A DNA stretch of 64,000 bases from Dipteris shenzhenensis (taxonomy: Eukaryota; Polypodiophyta; Polypodiopsida; Gleicheniales): assembly GCA_047967505.1 (NCBI GenBank), contig CM106539.1. One strand, given 5' to 3'. The position numbers and the translations under genes are program-made. Positions 57,660-64,000 of the stretch are shown piece by piece. The first letter of the stretch is position 1. Every line of letters starts with the position of its first letter. The notes beneath the pieces are model-generated. The model worked only from the letters and a program-made list of their open reading frames with translations. It was not told the origin of the DNA and did no database searches.

Positions 57660-60600
57660 GATGGGCACAAAACTTTGTACACGCCTCAACCTAGGTCTTA
57701 TTGACTTGCATACAAAGTGGTGCACCCATCTCATAAGTACTTGTTCGGATAACACACCTCCAAATGTATTTTATGACGATTGTGCATAACACTAGGAACA
57801 AAATGGTGTATCATGTGAGATCGACTATGCAAAGCATATCCAATGGACACAAGACTTTACACGTTCCTCAACCTAGGCAGTATTGACTTATGTGCAAAGT
57901 GGCATCCCCATCCGATAAGTACTTGTTTGAAAAATACACCTACGATCGTGTTTTTTAACCATTGTACATGACACCAAGGCAAAAAACGGTATTTAATACT
58001 CAATCTACCATGTAAAGCATATCCGATGGACACAATACTTTGCACGTGCCTCAAAAGTGGTGGTATGGTATTCCATGCAAAGTGGAACACCCATTCAATA
58101 AGTACTTTTTAGAATATCACACCTAGGACCATGTTTTTTATTGGTTGTTGTCCATGACACTAAGGCAAAAACGTTGATTTATGCTTAATCGACAATGCAA
58201 CGCATATTCGATCATCACACTACGTTGCACACATCTCAACCTAGGTATTATTGACTTACATGCAAAGTGGCATGCCCATCCCATAAGTACTTAGTTGAAT
58301 AACACATCTAGGACTGCGTTTTTTGACGATTGTGCATGACACTAAGGCAAAAACAGAGTTTTATGCTTGATTGACAATGCAAAGCATATCCGATGGGCAC
58401 AATACTTTGCACACACCTTCAACTAGGTAGAATCGACTTACATGCAAAGTGGCACGCCCATCCCATAAGTGCTTGATCGGATAACATACCTAGCAGCATG
58501 TTTTTTTACAGATGTGCATGACACTAGAGCAAAAATAGTATTTAATGCTCGATCGACCATGCAAAGGATATCCGATGGGCACAACACTTTTCGTACAACT
58601 CAACCTAGGTGGTATTAAAATGTTCTCAGAGAGGCACACCCATCCGATAAGTACTTGGTCAGATAACACACCTAAGGGCGTGTTTTTTTGCGGATGTGCA
58701 TATCACTAGGGGAAAATTGGTGTATAATGCGTGATCGACCATGCAAAGCATATCCGATGGTGAAAATACTTTGCATGCATCTCAACCTAGTTGAAATGGA
58801 CTTGCGTGCAAACTGGAGCCCCCATCCGATAAGCACTTGTTTGAATAACACACCTAGGACCGTGTTTTTTCATGGTTGTGCATGACACTAAGGCAAAAAC
58901 GGTGTTTTATGCTTGATCGACAATGCAAAGCATATCCAACGGGCACAATACTTTGCACATACCTTCAACTAGGTATAATCGACTTACATGCAAAGTGGCA
59001 CGCCCATCCCATAAGTGCTTGATCGGATAACATACCTAGCAGCGTGTTTTTTTTTACAGATGTGCATGACACTAGAGCAAAAATAGTATTTAATGCTCGA
59101 TCGACCATGCAAAGGATATCTGATGGGCACAAAACTTTTCGTATGCCTCAACCTATGTGGTATTGAAATGTTCTCAATGAGGCACACCCATCCGATAAGT
59201 ACTTGGTCAGATAACACACCTAATGGCGTGTTTTTTTGCAGTTGTGCATATCATTAGGGAAAAAATGGTGTATAATGCGTGATCGACCATGCAAATCATA
59301 TCCGATGCTGACAATACTTTGCACGCACCTCAAGGTAGTTGAAACGGACTTGCGTGCAAAGTGAAGCCCCCATCTGATAAGTACTTATTTGAATAACACA
59401 CCTATGGCCGTGTTTTTATTTGGTTGTGTATGACACTAAGGCAAAAACGGTGTGTTATGCTTGATCGACAATGCAAAGCATATCTGATGGGCACAATACT
59501 TTGCACACACCTTCAACTAGTGGAATTGACTTACATGCAAAGTGGCATGCCCATCGCATAAGTGCTTGATCAGATAACACATCTAGTAGCGTGTTTTTTT
59601 ACGGATGTGCATGGCACTAAGGCAAAAATGGTATTTAATGCGCGATCGACCATGCAAAGCATATCCGATGGGCACAATACTTTGCAAACACCTTCAAATA
59701 GGTGGAATTGACTTACATTCAAAATGGAATTCCCATCGCATAAGTGCTTGATCGGATAACACACCTAGCAGCGTGTTTTTTTACGGATGTGCATGGCACT
59801 AAGGCAAAAATGGTATTTAATGCTCGATCGACCATGCAAAGCATATCCAATGGGCATAATACTTTTCATATACCTCAACCTAGGTGGAATTAAAATGTTG
59901 TCAAAGAGGCACACCGATCCGATAAGTACTTGGTCAGATAAGATACCTAAGGCCGTGTGTTTTTGCGGATGTGCATACCACTAGGGAAAAAACGGTGTAT
60001 AATGCATGATCGACCATGCAAATCATATCCGATGGTGACAATACTTTGCACACACCTCAACCTAGTTGAAACGGACTTGCATGCAAACTGGAGCCCCCAT
60101 TCGATAAGTACTAGTTTGAAACACCTAGGACCGTGTTTTCTCATGGTTGTGCATGACACCAAGGCAAAAACGGTGTTTTATGCTTGATCGACAATGCAAA
60201 GCATATCCGATGGGCACAATACTTTGCACACACCTTCAACTAGGTGGAATCGACTTACATGTAAAGTGGCACGCCCATCCCATAAGTGCTTCATCAGATA
60301 ACATACCTAGCAGCGTGTTTTTTGACGGATGTGCATGACACTAGAGCAAAAATAGTATTTAATGCTCGATCGACCATGCAAAGGATATCCAATAGGCACA
60401 AAACTTTCCGTATGCCTCAAACTAAGTGGTATTGCAATGTTCACAATGAGGCACACCCATCCGATAAGTACTTGGACAGATAACACACCTAATGGCGTAT
60501 TTTTTTGCGGATCTGCATATCATTAGGGAAAAAAAGGTGTATAATGCGTGATCGACCATGCAAATCATATCCGATGGTGACAATACTTTGCACGCACCTC

Positions 60601-63600
60601 AATGTAGTTGAGACAGACTTGCGTGCAAAGTGGAGCCCCCATCTGATAAGTACTTATTTGAATAACACACCTATGGCCGTGTTTTTATATGGTTGTGCAT
60701 GACACTAAGGCAAAAACGGTGTGTTATGCTTGATCGACAATGCAAAGCATATCTGATGGGCACAATACTTTGCACACACCTTCAGCTAGGTGGAATTGAC
60801 TTACATGCAAAGTGGCACGCCCATCGCATAAGTGCTTGATCAGATAACACATCTAGCGGCGTGTTTTTTTACGGATGTGCATGGCACTAAGGCAAAAATG
60901 GTATTTAATGCGCGATCGACCATGCAAAGCATATTCGATGCAAACGATACTTTGCACACACCTTCAGCTAGGTGGAATTGACTTACATGCAAAGTGGAAT
61001 TCCCATTGCATAAGTGCTTGATCGGATAACACACCTAGCAGCGTGTTTTTTTACGGATGTGCATGACACTAAGGCAAAAATGGTATTTAATGCTCGATCG
61101 ACCATGCAAAGCATATCCGATGGGCATAATACTTTTCCTATACCTCAACCTAGGTGGTATTAAAATGTTGTCAAAGAGGCACACTGATCCGATAAGTACT
61201 TGGTCAGATAACATACCTAAGGGCGTGTTTTTTTGCGGATGTGCATACCACTAGGGGAAAAACGGTGTATAATGCGTGATCGACCATGCAAAGCGTATCC
61301 GATGGTGAAAATACTTTGCACGCATATCAACCTAGTTGAAACGGACTTGGGTGCAAATTGGAGCCCCCATCCGATAAGTACTAGTTTGAATAACACACCT
61401 AGGACCGTGTTTTTTCATGGTTGTGCATAACACCAAGGCAAAAACGGTGTTTTATGCTTGATCGACAATGCAAAGCATATGCGATGGGCACAATACTTTG
61501 CACACACCTTCAACTAGGTGGAATCGACTTACATGCAAAGTGGCACACCCATCCCATAAGTGCTTGATCGGATAACATACCTAGTAGCGTGTTATTTTAC
61601 AGATGTGCATGACACTAGAGCAAAAATAGTATTTAATGCTCGATCAACCATGCAAAGGATATCTGATGGGCACAAAACTTATCGTACGCCTCAACCTAGG
61701 TGGTATTGAAATGTTCTCAATGAGGCACACCCATCCGATAAGTACTTGGTCAGATAACACACCTAATGGCGTGTTTTTTTGCGGATGTGCATATCATTAG
61801 GGAAAAAATAGTGTATAATGCGTGATCGACAATGCAAATCATATCCGATGGTGACAATACTTTGCACGCACCTCAACATAGTTGAAACAAAATTGCGTGC
61901 AAAGTGGAGCCCCCATCTGATAAGTACTTATTTGAATAACACACCTATGGCCGTGTTTTTATATGCTTGTGCATGACACTAAGGCAAAAACGGTGTGTTA
62001 TGCTTGATCGACAATGCAAAACATATCCGATGGGCACAATACTTTGCACACACCTTAAACTAGGTGGAATTGACTTACATGCAAAGTGGCACGTCCATCG
62101 CATAAGTGCTTGATCAGATAACACACCTAGCAGCGTGTTTTTTTAAGGATGTGCATGGCACTAATGCAAAAATGGTATTTAATGCTCGATCGACCATGTA
62201 AAGCATATCCGATGGGCACGATACTTTGCACACATCTTCAACTAGGTGGAATCGACTTACATGCAAAGTGGCATTCCCATCGCATAAGTGCTTGATCGGA
62301 TAACACACCTAGCAACGTGTTTTTTACATATGTGCATGGCACTAAGGCAAAAATGGTATTTAATGCTCGATCGACCATGCAAAGCATATCCAATGGGAAT
62401 AATAATTTTCCTATACCTCATACTAGGTGGTATTAAAATGTTGTCAAAGAGGCACACCCATCTGATAAGTACTTGGTCAGATAACATACCTAAGGGCGTG
62501 TTTTTTTGCGGATGTGCATACCACTAAGGAAAAAACGGTGTATAATGCATGATCGACCATGCAAATCATATACTATGGTGACAATACTTTTCACACACCT
62601 CAACCTAGTTGAAACGGACTTGCGTGCAAAGTGGAGCCCCCATCCGATAAGTACTTATTTGAATAACACAGCTACGGCTGTGTTTTTATATGGTTGTGCA
62701 TGACATAAAGGCAAAAACGGTGTTCTATGCTTGATCAACAATGCAAAGCATATTCGATGGGCACAATATTTTGCACACACCTTCAACCAGGTGGAATTGA
62801 CTTACATGCAAAGTGCCATTCCCATCGTATAAGTACTTGATTGGATGTGCATACCACTAGGGAAAAAACGGTGTATAATGCGTGATCGACCATGCAAATC
62901 ATATCCGATGGTGACAATACTTTGCACACACCTCGACGTAGTTGAAACGGACTTGGGTGCAAACTTGAGTCCCCATCCGATAAGTACTAGTTTGAATAAC
63001 ACACCTAGGACCGTATTTTTTCATGGTTGTGCATGACACTAAGGCAAAAACAGTATTTTATGCTTGATCGACAATCAAAGCATATCCGATGGTCACGATA
63101 CTTTGCACACACCTTCAAATAGGTGTAATTGACTTACATGCAAAGTGGCATTCCCATCGCATAAGTGCTTGATCGGATAACATACCTAGCAGCGTGTTTT
63201 TTTACGGATGTGCATGACACTAAGGCAAAAATGGTATTTAATGCTCGATCGACCATGCAAAGCATATCTGATGGGCATAATACTTTTCCTATACCTCAAC
63301 CTAGGTGATATTGAAATGTTCTCAAAGAGGCACACCCATTCGATAAGTACTTGGTCAGATCACACACCTAAGGGTGTGTTTTTTTGCGGATGTGCATATC
63401 ACTAGGGAAAAAATGGTGTATAATGCGTGATCGACCATGTAAAGCATATCCGATGGTGACAATACTTTGCACACACCTCAAACTAGTTGAAACAGATTTG
63501 TGTGCAAACTGGAGCCCCCATCCGATAAGTACTAGTTTGAATAACACACCTGGAACCGTGTTTTTTCATGGTTGTGTCTGACACTAAGGCAAAAATGGTG

Positions 63601-64000
63601 TTTTATGCTTGATCGACCATGCAAAGCATATCCGATGGGCACAATACTTTGCACACACCTTCAACCAAGTGGAATTGACTTACATGCAAAGTGGCATTCC
63701 CATCGCATAAGTACTTGATCGGATAACACACCTGGTAGCATGTTTTTTTTTACGGATGTGCATGACACGAGCAAAAATAGTATTTAATGCTCGATCGACC
63801 ATGCAAAGCATATCCGATGGGCACAAAACTTTTCATACACCTCAACCTAGGTGGTATAGAAATGTTCTCAAAGAGGCACACCCATCTGATAAGTACTTGG
63901 TCAGATAACACACCTAAGGGCATGTTTTTTTGCGGATGTGCATATCACTAGGGAAAAAATGGTGTATAATGCATGATCGACCATGCAAAGCATATCCGAT
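57660..64000 (-). repeat. Right satellite array, inverted relative to left
   Basis: Same A, B and C monomer classes as at 1-9,533, but as reverse complements (for example CATCCGATAAGTACTTGGTC for AAGTACTTATCGGATG). Class A cores recur near 58,640, 59,195, 59,925, 60,465, 61,190, 61,735 and 62,465, again ~545-bp trimers with some insertions of extra monomers. The first four or five monomers (57,660-58,400) are visibly more degenerate than the rest, as expected at an array border. About 35 monomers; the array runs to the window edge. Small ORFs are repeat by-products. Confidence 0.95.

Noticed and set aside
1-64000. tRNA, rRNA, snRNA or riboswitch genes
   Set aside because: I saw no cloverleaf A/B-box pair, rRNA core motif or other structured RNA signature on reading; a tRNAscan or Infernal run would settle this.

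Overview
The window looks like nuclear DNA of a large-genome land plant. The evidence is three Ty1/copia LTR retrotransposons with plant-type primer-binding sites, a satellite of roughly 182-bp monomers in higher-order trimers, intron-containing decayed genes, and many micro- and minisatellites. There is no rRNA, tRNA, CRISPR array, prokaryotic operon or intact host gene that I can support. I cannot place the lineage further from sequence alone.

Layout. 1-9,533: satellite array. 9,534-9,596: a scrap of GC-rich minisatellite. 9,597-12,978: 5'-truncated copia element 1. 12,979-16,664: left copy of a decayed multi-exon gene with an unrecognised N-terminal region and Ulp1/C48-like cysteine-protease domains. 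16,665-17,270: its 3' tail. 17,271-18,779 and 30,214-30,640: a decayed Ptta/En/Spm-like gene (copy A), split by copia element 2 (18,780-30,208), which is itself split by copia element 3 (23,778-29,310). 30,640-34,087: non-coding DNA with inverted and simple repeats. 34,088-36,660: two further direct copies of the En/Spm-like gene. 37,031-42,325: three tandem units of about 1,709 bp, each with the same dead reverse-strand ORF, ending in a ~320-bp palindrome. 42,640-43,531: minisatellites. 43,630-50,715 (minus): right, more complete copy of the Ulp1-like gene, with three successive protease-like domains. 51,885-53,515: CT-rich repeats. 54,241-56,620: C-rich minisatellite. 57,660-64,000: the same satellite as on the left, on the opposite strand.

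The organising principle is a large, imperfect inverted repeat. Satellite, GC minisatellite, Ulp1-like gene and its 3' tail occur in that order from the left end inward on the plus strand and from the right end inward on the minus strand. The arms have been remodelled by deletions and retrotransposon insertions. Nesting, target-site duplications and LTR divergence give an order: element 2 inserted before element 3.

No gene here appears functional. In-frame stops are overwhelmingly TAG (26 of 32 by my hand count), and wherever a second copy preserves the older codon the change is C to T. This fits long-term cytosine methylation and deamination in silenced DNA. The most novel item is the Ulp1-like gene with serial protease domains, each spread over the same four-exon pattern, attached to a long N-terminal region I do not recognise.
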